Of a stretch of DNA of 64,000 nt, positions 1 to 9,013 are shown in pieces; positions within the stretch are counted from its first letter, which is position 1; each line of letters opens with the position of its first letter. The stretch is from Sporolactobacillus sp. CQH2019. Its GTDB lineage: Bacteria > Bacillota > Bacilli > Bacillales > Sporolactobacillaceae. Both the position numbers and the translations under genes were made by a program. The stretch spans positions 319,158-383,157 of the forward strand of contig NZ_JARAJZ010000003.1 in assembly GCF_028765345.1 (NCBI RefSeq). Direction: 5' to 3'. Under the pieces are notes generated by a model, which saw only the letters and a list, made by a program, of their open reading frames with translations, was not told the DNA's origin and ran no database searches.

Positions 1-1
1 T

Positions 2-2197
2 GGCTTTGTAGGCGGAACGCTTAAAAGTGGCCGGCGCAAGAGCGGACAGGTGGCTTTCAGAAGCCTGCTGACGCTGGACGCCGATTTTATCAAAGGCGAC
101 TTATGGGACATGGTCGAAATCGCCCTAGACTGCGCCATTGTCGCCTACAGTACGCACAAGCACACGCCAGCTCGACCGCGGCTTCGGCTGATCATCCCAC
201 TGTCGCGTCCAGTAACGGCAGATGAATACCAGCCGCTCGCACGGAAGATCGCGGAAGACCTGGGCATTGATTTCTTCGATGACACGACTTATGAAGCAGA
301 GCGCCTCATGTACTGGCCGTCATCGCCGTCTGACGTGCCCTACTTCTTCCGCTTCCAGGATACTGCCTGGCTGGATCCTGACAGTGTGCTTGCCCGGTAT
401 CCGGACTGGAAGGATCCGTCCTACTGGCCGGAATCCAGCCGGCAGAAACAGCAGCGGCAGAAACTGGCCGACAAGCAGGGAAACCCACTGGAGAAGCCGG
501 GAATGGTCGGCGCTTTCTGCCGGGCGTACACGATCACCGAAGCACTCGAAACTTTTCTTCCGGATGTCTATGCACCCGCAGCCGGCGCGCACCGGTACAC
601 ATACACGGCCGGATCAACGACCGGCGGCATGATTGTCTATGACGATGACCTATTCGCGTACAGCCATCACGGAACGGATCCGATGGGCGGACAGCTGGTC
701 AATGCCTTCGATCTGGTCCGGATCCACAAGTTTCATGACCTAGACGACGATGCCGAGTTTGGGACGCCGACGGTGAAGCTGCCAAGCTACAGTGCCATGA
801 TCGACTTTGCCCGTCAGGACGGAAAAGTCAAGGAAACGAATATTAAAGAGCGGCTGGCTGAAGCGAGTGAGGATTTCAAGGATAATAGCGACTGGATTAA
901 GAGACTGGACCAGAACAAGGACGGCAGTTTTGACAAATCGGTGAAGAATATCAAGATCATTCTGCGCAACGATGAAAATCTTGCCGGCAAGTTTGCGCTG
1001 AATGACTTCACGCACCGCCAAGAACTGATCGACGATCTGCCATGGCGAAAGCGCAGCCGGGGCGTCGCCTGGAAGGACTCAGATGATGCCTGCCTGCGTA
1101 ACTACCTCAGCGACATTTACGGCATCAGCCATAAGCAGAACGTCGCTGACGCTGTTGATGAAGTGAACCAGGACAACGCCTTTCATCCGGTCCGTGACTA
1201 CCTGAACGGGCTCGAGTGGGATGGAACGCCGCGACTGGACACGATCCTTATCGACTATCTCAGCGCCGATGATACGCCGTATGTCCGGGCCGTGACACGG
1301 AAGATGCTCATTGCCGCGGTCGGACGGATCATGAAGCCGGGCATCAAGTTTGACCAGATTCTTGTCCTGGTTGGTCCACAGGGGGCAAAGAAAAGCTATT
1401 TCATTCGCCGCCTTGGCCATGGCTGGACAAGCGACAGCCTGGATACGATTAAGGGCAAGGATGCCTACGAGCAGCTGCAGGGAACCTGGCTGATCGAACT
1501 GGCCGAGCTCAAGGCGACACGACGTGCAGAGACAGAAGCGGTCAAACACTTCACGGCAAAGCAGGTTGACCGGTTCCGGGTCAGTTACGGCCATCATGTC
1601 GAGGAGTTTCCGCGGCAGTGCGTGTTTTTTGGGACAACCAACATCAGTATGTTCCTGATCGACAAGACCGGAAACCGCCGCTGGTGGCCAGTCACAATTA
1701 AGAAATGCGCGCACAAAAAGGATGTCTGGAACGATCTTAAAGGCGACGAGCTCGATCAGATATGGGCGGAAGCAAAGCACGCCTGGGATCAGCACGAGTC
1801 ACTGCTGCTGTCTCCTGAACTTGAAAAAGCCGCCCAGGCGATGCAGGAAGCGCACCTGGAAGAGGACGACAAGTTCGGCCTGGTGGAAGAATACCTGAAC
1901 ACGAACACGCCGGCCAGCTGGGACGACTGGGAACTCGGTCAGCGCCGGGCATGGTTGTCTGAAAATCCGAGTATTCGGGAAAAAGGTGTAAACATCCGCG
2001 ACAAAACCTGTGCGATGGAAATCTGGGCTGAATGCTTCGGGAACAGACCGGAGGATATGAATCCGATGCGGTCCAGAGAGATCAGCGACATTCTGGAAAA
2101 TATCAGCGGCTGGGTGCCTTATGACAAAAACAGAGGGCGCATGAAATTTAAAATTTATGGAAAGCAAAAGGCCTATGTGTTGGAGGACCAACAGTAG
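2..2197 (+). CDS. Phage primase-helicase, VapE/D5-like (5' partial)
   Basis: The reading frame is open to the left edge of the window, so the gene is 5'-truncated here; about 731 residues are visible. The first part resembles the primase-type N-terminus of phage replication proteins (a PRLRLIIPLSRPV segment, then an EAERLMYWPS segment). The second half matches the virulence-associated E / superfamily 3 helicase family, which unwinds DNA at the phage origin: a P-loop around visible residue 458 (GPQGAKKS), then WLIELAEL and FGTTN as Walker B and sensor-like motifs, and GNRRWWPV. The P-loop is odd: the Gly usually preceding the catalytic Lys is Lys. The gene is followed by an AT-rich, repeat-containing stretch that may be its origin. 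Confidence 0.85.
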   Translation, partial: GFVGGTLKSGRRKSGQVAFRSLLTLDADFIKGDLWDMVEIALDCAIVAYSTHKHTPARPRLRLIIPLSRPVTADEYQPLARKIAEDLGIDFFDDTTYEAERLMYWPSSPSDVPYFFRFQDTAWLDPDSVLARYPDWKDPSYWPESSRQKQQRQKLADKQGNPLEKPGMVGAFCRAYTITEALETFLPDVYAPAAGAHRYTYTAGSTTGGMIVYDDDLFAYSHHGTDPMGGQLVNAFDLVRIHKFHDLDDDAEFGTPTVKLPSYSAMIDFARQDGKVKETNIKERLAEASEDFKDNSDWIKRLDQNKDGSFDKSVKNIKIILRNDENLAGKFALNDFTHRQELIDDLPWRKRSRGVAWKDSDDACLRNYLSDIYGISHKQNVADAVDEVNQDNAFHPVRDYLNGLEWDGTPRLDTILIDYLSADDTPYVRAVTRKMLIAAVGRIMKPGIKFDQILVLVGPQGAKKSYFIRRLGHGWTSDSLDTIKGKDAYEQLQGTWLIELAELKATRRAETEAVKHFTAKQVDRFRVSYGHHVEEFPRQCVFFGTTNISMFLIDKTGNRRWWPVTIKKCAHKKDVWNDLKGDELDQIWAEAKHAWDQHESLLLSPELEKAAQAMQEAHLEEDDKFGLVEEYLNTNTPASWDDWELGQRRAWLSENPSIREKGVNIRDKTCAMEIWAECFGNRPEDMNPMRSREISDILENISGWVPYDKNRGRMKFKIYGKQKAYVLEDQQ

Positions 2198-2507
2198 GAG
2201 ACCAAGGTCAAAAAGGGACCTAGTAAAAAATGTAATAAAAAGTAATAAATTTACAGTATGGTGACCATGACCTCTAAGGTCCCGGTCATGGTCTATATCT
2301 TGGTCCAGAGTAAAAGCCTAGTATATCAGTACCTAAACCTATATAAGGGACCATAGGACCTTAATAATAATAATAATAATAATAATAGGATATATAGATT
2401 ATAGATTAGAATGATTATAATCTATATTCTATAAACAGGGTTTATATATGTTTTTCAAAAGATTGGTCCTTGGTCCTTGTAAAGATTTTCAGGGGAGGTA
2501 GGCATCA
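2198..2507. other. Candidate phage replication origin (non-coding, repeat-rich)
   Basis: This 310-bp gap has no credible gene. It contains a 10-bp perfect inverted repeat, GACCATGACC at 2263-2272 and GGTCATGGTC at 2284-2293. Seven GGACC/GGTCC-type motifs are scattered through it, near 2213, 2278, 2303, 2347, 2354, 2465 and 2472. A run of TAA triplets at 2362-2388 leads into very AT-rich DNA. Iteron-like motifs, a dyad and a melting region directly after the primase-helicase gene are the usual ingredients of a phage origin. This is an inference from layout; no origin consensus was matched. Confidence 0.45.
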
Positions 2508-2789
2508 ATGCAGGAAAGCAGATTGGAGCGACGATTGGGACGCGAGGTCAGGAAACTGGGAGGCATAGCCGCAAAGTGGGTGTCTCCGGGATTGGCAGGA
2601 GTACCGGACCGGATTCTACTTTTTCCAGGTGGCCGGATCGTGTTTGTCGAGATGAAAGCACCGGGAAAAAATCTGAGAGCGCTGCAGGAATATCGAAAAA
2701 AACAGTTAAACGGTCTTGGCTTTAAAGCCGTGAAAATAGATTCGGACAAAGGAATTGACGACTTAATTCAGGAGGTGATGCCACGATGA
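2508..2789 (+). CDS. VRR-NUC domain nuclease
   Basis: A 93-residue single-domain VRR-NUC protein of the PD-(D/E)XK nuclease superfamily. The core is visible as GVPDRILLFPGGRIVFVEMK, giving the family's PDR and E-x-K residues at about 32-50. Such stand-alone nucleases lie in replication modules of many siphophages, beside a SNF2 helicase, and are thought to act on branched DNA. A GGGGAGG ribosome site precedes the ATG. The stop codon overlaps the next start (ATGA), so the two genes are probably translationally coupled. Confidence 0.85.
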   Translation: MQESRLERRLGREVRKLGGIAAKWVSPGLAGVPDRILLFPGGRIVFVEMKAPGKNLRALQEYRKKQLNGLGFKAVKIDSDKGIDDLIQEVMPR

Positions 2790-4159
2790 AGTTCATACCC
2801 CACAGTTATCAGAGTTACTGCATTGATCGAGTTGAAAAGATGCCAGCGTCCGGACTGTTTTTGGATATGGGCTTAGGTTGAGGCAAAACAGTTGTCTCTC
2901 TTACGGCTATATCCGAACTGCTATATGACTATTTCGACGTGGCGAAAGTGCTGGTGATCGCGCCAAAGCGGGTGGCTGAAGATACCTGGTCACGGGAAAC
3001 GGAAAAATGGGATCATACGAAAAGTCTTCGTGTGTCGAAGGTTTTAGGATCGCTGGACAAGCGGATCCGGGCATTAATGCAGCCGGCGGACATATACGTG
3101 ACGAACCGGGAAAACGTCGTCTGGCTGGTTGACTACTACGCAAAAAAATGGCCATTCGACATGGTGGTGATCGACGAGCTGTCGAGTTTCAAGTCGTCAA
3201 AAGCCAAGCGGTTTCGGGCACTGAAGAAAGTCCGGCCGCTGATCCATCGGATTGTTGGGTTGACCGGAACGCCGGCACCGAATTCACTGATCGACTTATG
3301 GCCACAGATATATCTTCTGGATGGCGGCGAGCGACTGGGAAAAACGATCAGCGCCTATCGTGCCCGATACTTTGAACCGGATCAGCGTAACCGGCAGATT
3401 GTTTACAGCTGGCGTTTGAAGGATCATGCCGAAGAGGTGATCCAGAATGAGATTTCAGATATTTGTGTCAGCATGAAGGCAGCTGATTATTTAGACCTTC
3501 CGAAGCGCATCGATAATGTCGTATCGGTCAGGCTGAGTCCGGCGGCAAAAAAACAGTACAAGCAGCTGGAACGTGATCTCCTGCTTCCCTTTTCTACCGG
3601 CGATATCGTCGCGAACAATGCGGCGGTGCTGTCGAACAAGCTGCTGCAGTATGCGAATGGAGCCATATATAACGAGAATGGTCAGGTGCAGGAGTTGCAT
3701 TCCGCAAAACTGGACACGCTGGAAGACATCGTCGAAGAGTCGAACGGTCAGCCGATTCTCGTATTCTACCAGTACAAGCATGATCTGGAACGATTGAAAG
3801 CAAGGTTCAAAGATGCGCGCGAGTTGACAGACTCGAGGGATATCGAGAGATGGAATGCCAGCCGGATCCCGATGCTGCTGGTCCATCCTGCGAGTGCCGG
3901 TCATGGCCTGAATCTTCAGGATGGCGGCCATATCATTGTCTGGTTTGGGCTGACCTGGTCACTGGAACTTTATCAGCAGGCGAATGCCAGACTAGACCGG
4001 CAAGGTCAGACGCAAAGCGTGATTGTGCATCATCTGGTAGCTGAAGGGACCGTCGATGAACAGGTCATGAAGGTGCTGCAGAAAAAGGCAGCTGGACAGA
4101 ACGCGCTGCTTGAAGCGGTAAAGGCGCGATTGGAGGCGGTCAAGAGTGACCATCAGTAA
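2786..4159 (+). pseudogene. SNF2-family phage helicase interrupted by TGA in Walker A
   Basis: The natural start is the ATG at 2786, overlapping the VRR-NUC stop and preceded by GGAGGTGATG. The frame reads through LFLDMGLG, meets TGA at 2879-2881, and continues with GKTVVSLTAI. Relatives have a continuous DMGLGKT at this point, so it looks as if six bases were inserted in the Walker A motif. From codon 52 on the protein is intact: VVIDELSSFK (DExx box), VGLTGTPAPNS, and a C-terminal helicase domain with GHGLNLQDGG and QANARLDRQGQT. Reinitiation at the GTG at 2939 would make a 406-residue protein lacking the ATP-binding loop. The enzyme is probably inactive unless the stop is a sequencing error or is read through. 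Confidence 0.85.
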
Positions 4160-4625
4160 GATGCCGTGGGTCGGGAAATTAATTGACGAATATGAGACCA
4201 CGATGCACGAACTTCAGGATTATCACGAAAAGATAGACAGCGCTGAAGAACGGTCAGCGGTGAACCGCCTGATCTCGAACCTGTCGTACAGCCTGACCTG
4301 GATGAAGCATGGACGCGAGCCGGGAAGTCGTCGTGGTGCTGAACGGAACTATCAGACAACAGTCATTTATGATACCGAGTTATTCCCATCGCTACAGGCA
4401 GAGCCAGAGAAAGAACTAACCGAGGATGAGAAGCGAATGATTTCATCGGTACTGATGATTCTGACCAAGAGAGAACGAGACATTTATATCTTGCATGAAG
4501 CCTACTTACTTACAGAACGCCAGATATCGTATGAGCTTAATTTATCTCGCCGCACAGTCAGAACATATTTTGATCGAGCAAAAGAAAAAATAAATAGATA
4601 CTTGTCGCCCATTTGTCGCCCATAG
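4146..4625 (+). CDS. Sigma-70 region 4-like phage regulator
   Basis: A 159-residue protein with a GTG start inside the 3' end of the helicase gene. Its C-terminal third is a sigma region 4-type helix-turn-helix: LTKRERDIYILHEAYLLTERQISYELNLSRRTVRTYFDRAKEKINRYL. Proteins of this type (Xpf/PCF-like) sit at the end of the early region in Bacillus and Lactobacillus siphophages and switch on the packaging and structural operon that follows. The N-terminal half is charged and helical. Function is inferred from domain and position. Confidence 0.75.
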   Translation: MTISKMPWVGKLIDEYETTMHELQDYHEKIDSAEERSAVNRLISNLSYSLTWMKHGREPGSRRGAERNYQTTVIYDTELFPSLQAEPEKELTEDEKRMISSVLMILTKRERDIYILHEAYLLTERQISYELNLSRRTVRTYFDRAKEKINRYLSPICRP

Positions 4626-4651
4626 CGTCACTATTAGTGAGAGGGTATTTA

Positions 4652-4675
4652 AGCGCCTGATGAGGGCGCTTTTTA
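4652..4675 (+). terminator. Rho-independent terminator after early region
   Basis: AGCGCC, loop TGATGA, GGCGCT, then TTTTTATT. It lies 27 bp past the sigma-like gene and would separate early transcripts from the HNH/terminase operon. Confidence 0.75.
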
Positions 4676-4693
4676 TTATGGGCGTGATAAATC

Positions 4694-4984
4694 ATGAAGC
4701 CATGGGCAAAGAAGTTCTATCGGTCAGCAGCATGGCAGAAGGCCAGGCATGCATATATCGTTAAACGCTATGGATTATGTGAACGATGTGGGCAACCGGG
4801 AACGATCGTCCACCACAAGATATATCTCAGTCCAAAGAACATAAACAATCCAAGCATTGCACTGAATGATGAACACTTCGAATTGTTGTGTAAAGATTGT
4901 CATAACAAAGAACACTTTGAAAAATATTCAGCGACGAGAAATGGATTTGCATTCGACAATGAAGGTAACTTGATACACAAATAG
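4694..4984 (+). CDS. HNH endonuclease
   Basis: A 96-residue HNH nuclease. Two zinc-knuckle pairs are visible (CERC and CKDC) around the catalytic VHHK motif, with an N and an H (CHNKEHF) completing the beta-beta-alpha metal site. HNH proteins encoded next to the terminase are required for cos cleavage and packaging in HK97-type phages, working with the large terminase. The 113-bp gap after the gene holds a C-run and short repeats and would be the natural place for the cos site, but I could not identify cos itself. Confidence 0.85.
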   Translation: MKPWAKKFYRSAAWQKARHAYIVKRYGLCERCGQPGTIVHHKIYLSPKNINNPSIALNDEHFELLCKDCHNKEHFEKYSATRNGFAFDNEGNLIHK

Positions 4985-5097
4985 ACCCCCCCTGTCAAGA
5001 AAAACGTTGGCACCTCACGGAGACCGGTGAACGGACAACAATTTAGCTGGATATGAAATTATATGCGAGGGTGTAGTCTGATAAAGGAGTTTTTACC

Positions 5098-5463
5098 ATG
5101 ACATCAAAGGAGTTGTCGAAAGATGGCCGGATAAAAAAAGAGTATAATCGCCTGAAGCGAATTTTCAAAGGTTTACCAAAAAATCAGCTGACATCGGTTC
5201 AGTCGCTGATGAATAATGCAGCTTTTATGGCGGTGACTTTGGAAGACCTGCAGAAAGCGATCAATGAAAACGGCGTGATCAGTAAATATCAAAACGGCGA
5301 GAATCAATGGGGGACGAAAAAGAGCCCCGAAGTTGATGTGTACAACACGATGATTAAAAATTATTCCTCGGTCGTCAAACAGCTCTGCGACTTCCTTCCC
5401 GATCAGGGAATCGGAAAGAATGGAGAAAAGCAAGACGCACTGATGGACTTTATCAAGTCATGA
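5098..5463 (+). CDS. Terminase small subunit, P27 type
   Basis: A 121-residue protein preceded by AAAGGAG and overlapping the large terminase start by four bases. The sequence (KKEYNRLKRIFKGLP near residue 12, and a helical C-terminus with VDVYNTMIKNYSSVVKQL) fits the P27 family, which binds the packaging site and recruits the motor subunit. Identification rests on family features plus its place directly before TerL. Confidence 0.8.
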   Translation: MTSKELSKDGRIKKEYNRLKRIFKGLPKNQLTSVQSLMNNAAFMAVTLEDLQKAINENGVISKYQNGENQWGTKKSPEVDVYNTMIKNYSSVVKQLCDFLPDQGIGKNGEKQDALMDFIKS

Positions 5464-7133
5464 CCTACCTGGAAGAGTACGCACGCGCCGTCTTGAGTGG
5501 CAGGATCGTCGCCTGCCACCGTATTAAGCAGGTCTACAAGATGCTTTTGGACAAGCTGGAGCATCCGGAGAAATATAAACCGTGGATCTTTGATGAAGAT
5601 GCCGGGAACCGGCCGATTGAGTTCATCGAAAAGTTTTGCAAACAATCTCAAGGTACAATTGGAGCACCGCTTGAACTTCAACTTTTTCAAAAGGCGAAGC
5701 ATCAGGCGGTTTTTGGTTTCGTCAATTCGCAGACAGGAGAGCGGCAGTATCAGGAAGTGCTGGACATCCGTGGACGGAAAAACGGTAAGACAACAGAGCT
5801 TGCCGCCGATTCCTTGTACTTCGATATTGCCGATGGCGAAGGTGCTCCGGAAGTCTATTTCATTGCGACGAAGCAGGACCAGGCGAAAAAAGGATTCGTC
5901 GAAGCCTGGAACATGACGAAGCAAAGCCCAGATATTCGCCGGCATTTGAGAAAGCGGCAGTCAGATTTATATTCGTCGTTTAATCTCGGATCGATTAAGG
6001 CGCTGGCCAGTAATACGAATACTCTGGACAGCCTGAACGCCAGCGCGGTGATTATCGACGAACTGGCAGCCATTAAGAACCGCGATATTTACGACTTAAT
6101 GAAGCAGTCGATGTCCTCACGTCGTCAGCCGCTTTTGACCTGTATCACGACAAACGGTTTTGTCCGTGGCAGTATTTTTGATGCTCAGTATGACTACGCA
6201 ATCGGTGTTTTGGATGGGAAGATCAAAGACGATCGTTTCCTGCCGCTGATCTATGAGTTGGATGATCGCGATGAGTGGGACAACTCGAAAATGTGGATCA
6301 AGGCGAACCCGGGGCTGGGAACCATCAAGTCGTTTGAGTACCTGAAAGGAAACGTTGAAAAGGCAAAGCAGGATCCGGGATTCCGGCCGACCGTCATGGT
6401 CAAGGATTTTAACATCAAGGAAAACTCGGCAAGCGCCTGGCTCACTTGGGACGAGATCGAGAATAAGGAACGGTTCGAATTTGACAAGATGGGTTTCCGC
6501 TATGGTATCGGTTGCTTCGATGCTGCCGATACGACGGACCTAAACAGTGCTCATGCGCTGTGCATGCGACCGAACGATGACAAGATTTATCTGAAGTCGA
6601 TGTACTGGCTGCCTGAAGAAGTGCTCAATCAGATGACGCAGGACGGCAACCGCAGGGAGCGCGATAGCGTTCCATATCTGCTCTGGGAACGTCAGGGGCT
6701 ACTTCGATCCTATCCGGGCAACAAAGTGGACAAGATCGTTTTTCTGAACTGGTTTAAAGAGCTGCGGGACGACGACGACCTGTATATCCTGTACATCGGC
6801 TACGATCCCTGGCATGTCGATGATGCGACACTGCGCATGTTTCAGGGAGAGTTCGGGCCGAACAGCATGATTCCGATCCGGCAGGGACCGGCCACGATGT
6901 CCCAGCCGCTGAAGGAATTGAAAGCAGACCTGCATGCCGGAAAGATTGTCCATAACGGAAATCCAATTGATATGTGGTGCCTGAGCAATGCGGAGATTAA
7001 GGCGGATATCAACGGGAATATTCAGCTGGTGAAGGGAATGGACAACCGTAAACGTATTGACGGCGTGGCTTCCCTGGCTGACGGCTACATTGTTCTGAAA
7101 GATATGTTTGATGAGTACAGCAACATGATCTGA
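5460..7133 (+). CDS. Terminase large subunit
   Basis: 557 residues, the DNA-packaging motor of an HK97-like phage. The N-terminal ATPase shows Walker A GRKNGKTT at about residue 105 and Walker B AVIIDELAA near residue 195. The C-terminal nuclease contains an acidic motif, GCFDAADTTDLNS, near residue 350. It forms the packaging complex with the small subunit upstream and the portal downstream. Length and motif order are normal. Confidence 0.93.
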   Translation: MTYLEEYARAVLSGRIVACHRIKQVYKMLLDKLEHPEKYKPWIFDEDAGNRPIEFIEKFCKQSQGTIGAPLELQLFQKAKHQAVFGFVNSQTGERQYQEVLDIRGRKNGKTTELAADSLYFDIADGEGAPEVYFIATKQDQAKKGFVEAWNMTKQSPDIRRHLRKRQSDLYSSFNLGSIKALASNTNTLDSLNASAVIIDELAAIKNRDIYDLMKQSMSSRRQPLLTCITTNGFVRGSIFDAQYDYAIGVLDGKIKDDRFLPLIYELDDRDEWDNSKMWIKANPGLGTIKSFEYLKGNVEKAKQDPGFRPTVMVKDFNIKENSASAWLTWDEIENKERFEFDKMGFRYGIGCFDAADTTDLNSAHALCMRPNDDKIYLKSMYWLPEEVLNQMTQDGNRRERDSVPYLLWERQGLLRSYPGNKVDKIVFLNWFKELRDDDDLYILYIGYDPWHVDDATLRMFQGEFGPNSMIPIRQGPATMSQPLKELKADLHAGKIVHNGNPIDMWCLSNAEIKADINGNIQLVKGMDNRKRIDGVASLADGYIVLKDMFDEYSNMI

Positions 7134-7147
7134 AGGGAGGTGATGGC

Positions 7148-8299
7148 TTGTGGCCGTTTAATCGAGCTGTCAAGGTAACTCAGAAGTTTAAAATGATTAC
7201 TGATCAGGGCAACGGATTTTATTCTTGGTCTGGGAAATTGTATGAGTCCGATATTGTGCGCGCGGCTATACGTCCGAAAGCGCGGGCAATGGGTAAGCTG
7301 ATTGGAAAGCATATCCGGGATTCGGCGACAGGCTCGTCAGTCAATCCGGATGTCTATATGAGGATGCTGCTCGAAGAGCCAAATCCCTATATGACCGGGC
7401 AAATGCTGCAAGAAAAGCTGGCCGTGCAGCTGGAACTGAACAATAACGCGTTTGCCTATATTAATCGTGATCCGAACGGCACACCGATGGAGATTTACCC
7501 GATCACGGCAATTGGCGTACAAGGTCTGGTTGATGATTCCGGAGAGCTTTTCTTGCAATTCAGTTTATTGAATGGCCGGACAGTCACCTTTCACTATACG
7601 GACATCATACATCTCCGAAAGGATTTTAATACGGATGATCTGTTTGGCGAGAATCCATCACAGGCGCTGACTTCCGTCATGGAGGTCGTGAATACAACCG
7701 ACCAGGGTATTGTCTACGCGATCAAAAATTCAGCGGTGATCCGCTGGCTGCTGAAGTTTACAACGACGCTGAGGCCAGAGGACCAGAAGAAAGAGGTCAA
7801 GCGGTTCGTCGATGACTATCTGAACACTGAAAGCGATACGGTCGGAGTTGCTGCCACGGACGCCAAGGCGGATGCAAAACAGGTTGACCCGAAAGACTAC
7901 GTTCCAAATGAAAAACAGATGGATCTAGCCAAACAGAGGATTTATTCTTTTTTCAATACGAACGATAAAATCGTTCAAAGCACCTATAACGAAGACGAAT
8001 GGATCAGTTATTACGAGGCGACGATTGAACCGGATGCCATGCAGCTAAGCGGTGAATATACCAGAAAATTATTTAACCGGCGTGAACGCGGCTTTGGAAA
8101 CCGGATCGTGTTTGAAAGCTCAAACTTGACGTTTGCCAGCATGCAAACCAAGCTCGGTCTTGTTCAGTTTGTTGATCGCGGTATTATGTCGCCGAATGAA
8201 GTCCGGTCCATTCTGAACATGGCTCCGGTTGATGGCGGCGACACGATGATCCGCCGGCTAGATACTCAGCCAACATCGCAGCCGCCCAGCTCACAGTAG
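7148..8299 (+). CDS. Portal protein, HK97 family
   Basis: 383 residues with a TTG start shortly after GGGAGGTGATGG. The family hallmarks are a central segment on placement at the capsid vertex (IHLRKDFNTDDLFGENPSQALTSV) and a C-terminal run ending in FVDRGIMSPNEVRSILNM, typical of HK97-type portals. It forms the dodecameric channel through which TerL pumps DNA. Placed between terminase and protease as expected. Confidence 0.92.
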   Translation: MWPFNRAVKVTQKFKMITDQGNGFYSWSGKLYESDIVRAAIRPKARAMGKLIGKHIRDSATGSSVNPDVYMRMLLEEPNPYMTGQMLQEKLAVQLELNNNAFAYINRDPNGTPMEIYPITAIGVQGLVDDSGELFLQFSLLNGRTVTFHYTDIIHLRKDFNTDDLFGENPSQALTSVMEVVNTTDQGIVYAIKNSAVIRWLLKFTTTLRPEDQKKEVKRFVDDYLNTESDTVGVAATDAKADAKQVDPKDYVPNEKQMDLAKQRIYSFFNTNDKIVQSTYNEDEWISYYEATIEPDAMQLSGEYTRKLFNRRERGFGNRIVFESSNLTFASMQTKLGLVQFVDRGIMSPNEVRSILNMAPVDGGDTMIRRLDTQPTSQPPSSQ

Positions 8300-8312
8300 G
8301 AGGTGATCAAAT

Positions 8313-9011
8313 GTGACAACAAAGATTGGTATTAAGGGCGTCATTATCCCGAACGACTATCAGTGGGTTTATGACTGGCTGGAGATGGATGCGACAAGCC
8401 CGAATTCGGTGCATAGCCAGCTGATGGCGGCAAACGGCGACGATCTGGAAGTAGAGATCAATTCTCCAGGCGGATCAGTCTTCGACGGCAGCGAGATTTA
8501 TACAGCTCTGAAAGAGTATCCGGGTAATGTCGTCGTGAAAGTTGTCGGCATGGCAGCTTCTGCAGCGTCGCTAATCGCTATGGCCGGGAGTAAAGTGCTG
8601 ATGTCTCCAACGGCACAGATGATGATCCACAACGCGTCGATGCCAGCTGACGGCGATTACCGTGCAATGGACCACGCGTCCGAATGGCTTCAGAAGACCA
8701 ATGAGACCGCGCGCAACGCCTACAAGCTGAAGACAGGCATAGATGACGCGGAATTAAAGGCCATGATGGATCACGAAACTTGGATGACGCCGGCTGACGC
8801 TGTTCAAAAAGGGTTTGCCGATGAGGTCATGTTTCTAAATAGCGAGCCCGCGCCGCTGGTTGCGACAGCATCCGTTCAGCAGATGTTGCCTCTGTCCGTG
8901 ATTAATAAAATACGTAACAAATTGGGCCCGATCGTTAAGCCGAAACCGGCTGATACGACGGACCTTTTAATCGCTGAATTTAATCTACTATCGCTTAAGG
9001 AGCGTGACTGA
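8313..9011 (+). CDS. ClpP-type prohead protease
   Basis: 232 residues, GTG start after AGGAGGTGATC. It is a ClpP-like serine protease: INSPGGSVFDG oxyanion region, nucleophile Ser in GMAASAASLIAMAG, and His in MMIHNAS. In this phage group it cuts the scaffold-like N-terminus of the capsid protein during head maturation. It ends two bases before the capsid gene, which has a long helical N-terminus consistent with a cleavable delta domain. Confidence 0.92.
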   Translation: MTTKIGIKGVIIPNDYQWVYDWLEMDATSPNSVHSQLMAANGDDLEVEINSPGGSVFDGSEIYTALKEYPGNVVVKVVGMAASAASLIAMAGSKVLMSPTAQMMIHNASMPADGDYRAMDHASEWLQKTNETARNAYKLKTGIDDAELKAMMDHETWMTPADAVQKGFADEVMFLNSEPAPLVATASVQQMLPLSVINKIRNKLGPIVKPKPADTTDLLIAEFNLLSLKERD

Positions 9012-9013
9012 CA

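Noticed and set aside
1079-1795. Long minus-strand open frame (238 codons) inside the primase-helicase gene
   Set aside because: Lies wholly opposite a conserved domain, with no family resemblance or ribosome site.
2879-2881. TGA read as selenocysteine or tryptophan in the SNF2 helicase
   Set aside because: A P-loop needs neither, TGA ends many genes here, and TGG encodes Trp throughout.
4985-5097. Phage cos site
   Set aside because: Position is right and a C-run is present, but no cohesive-end or HNH site pattern could be shown.
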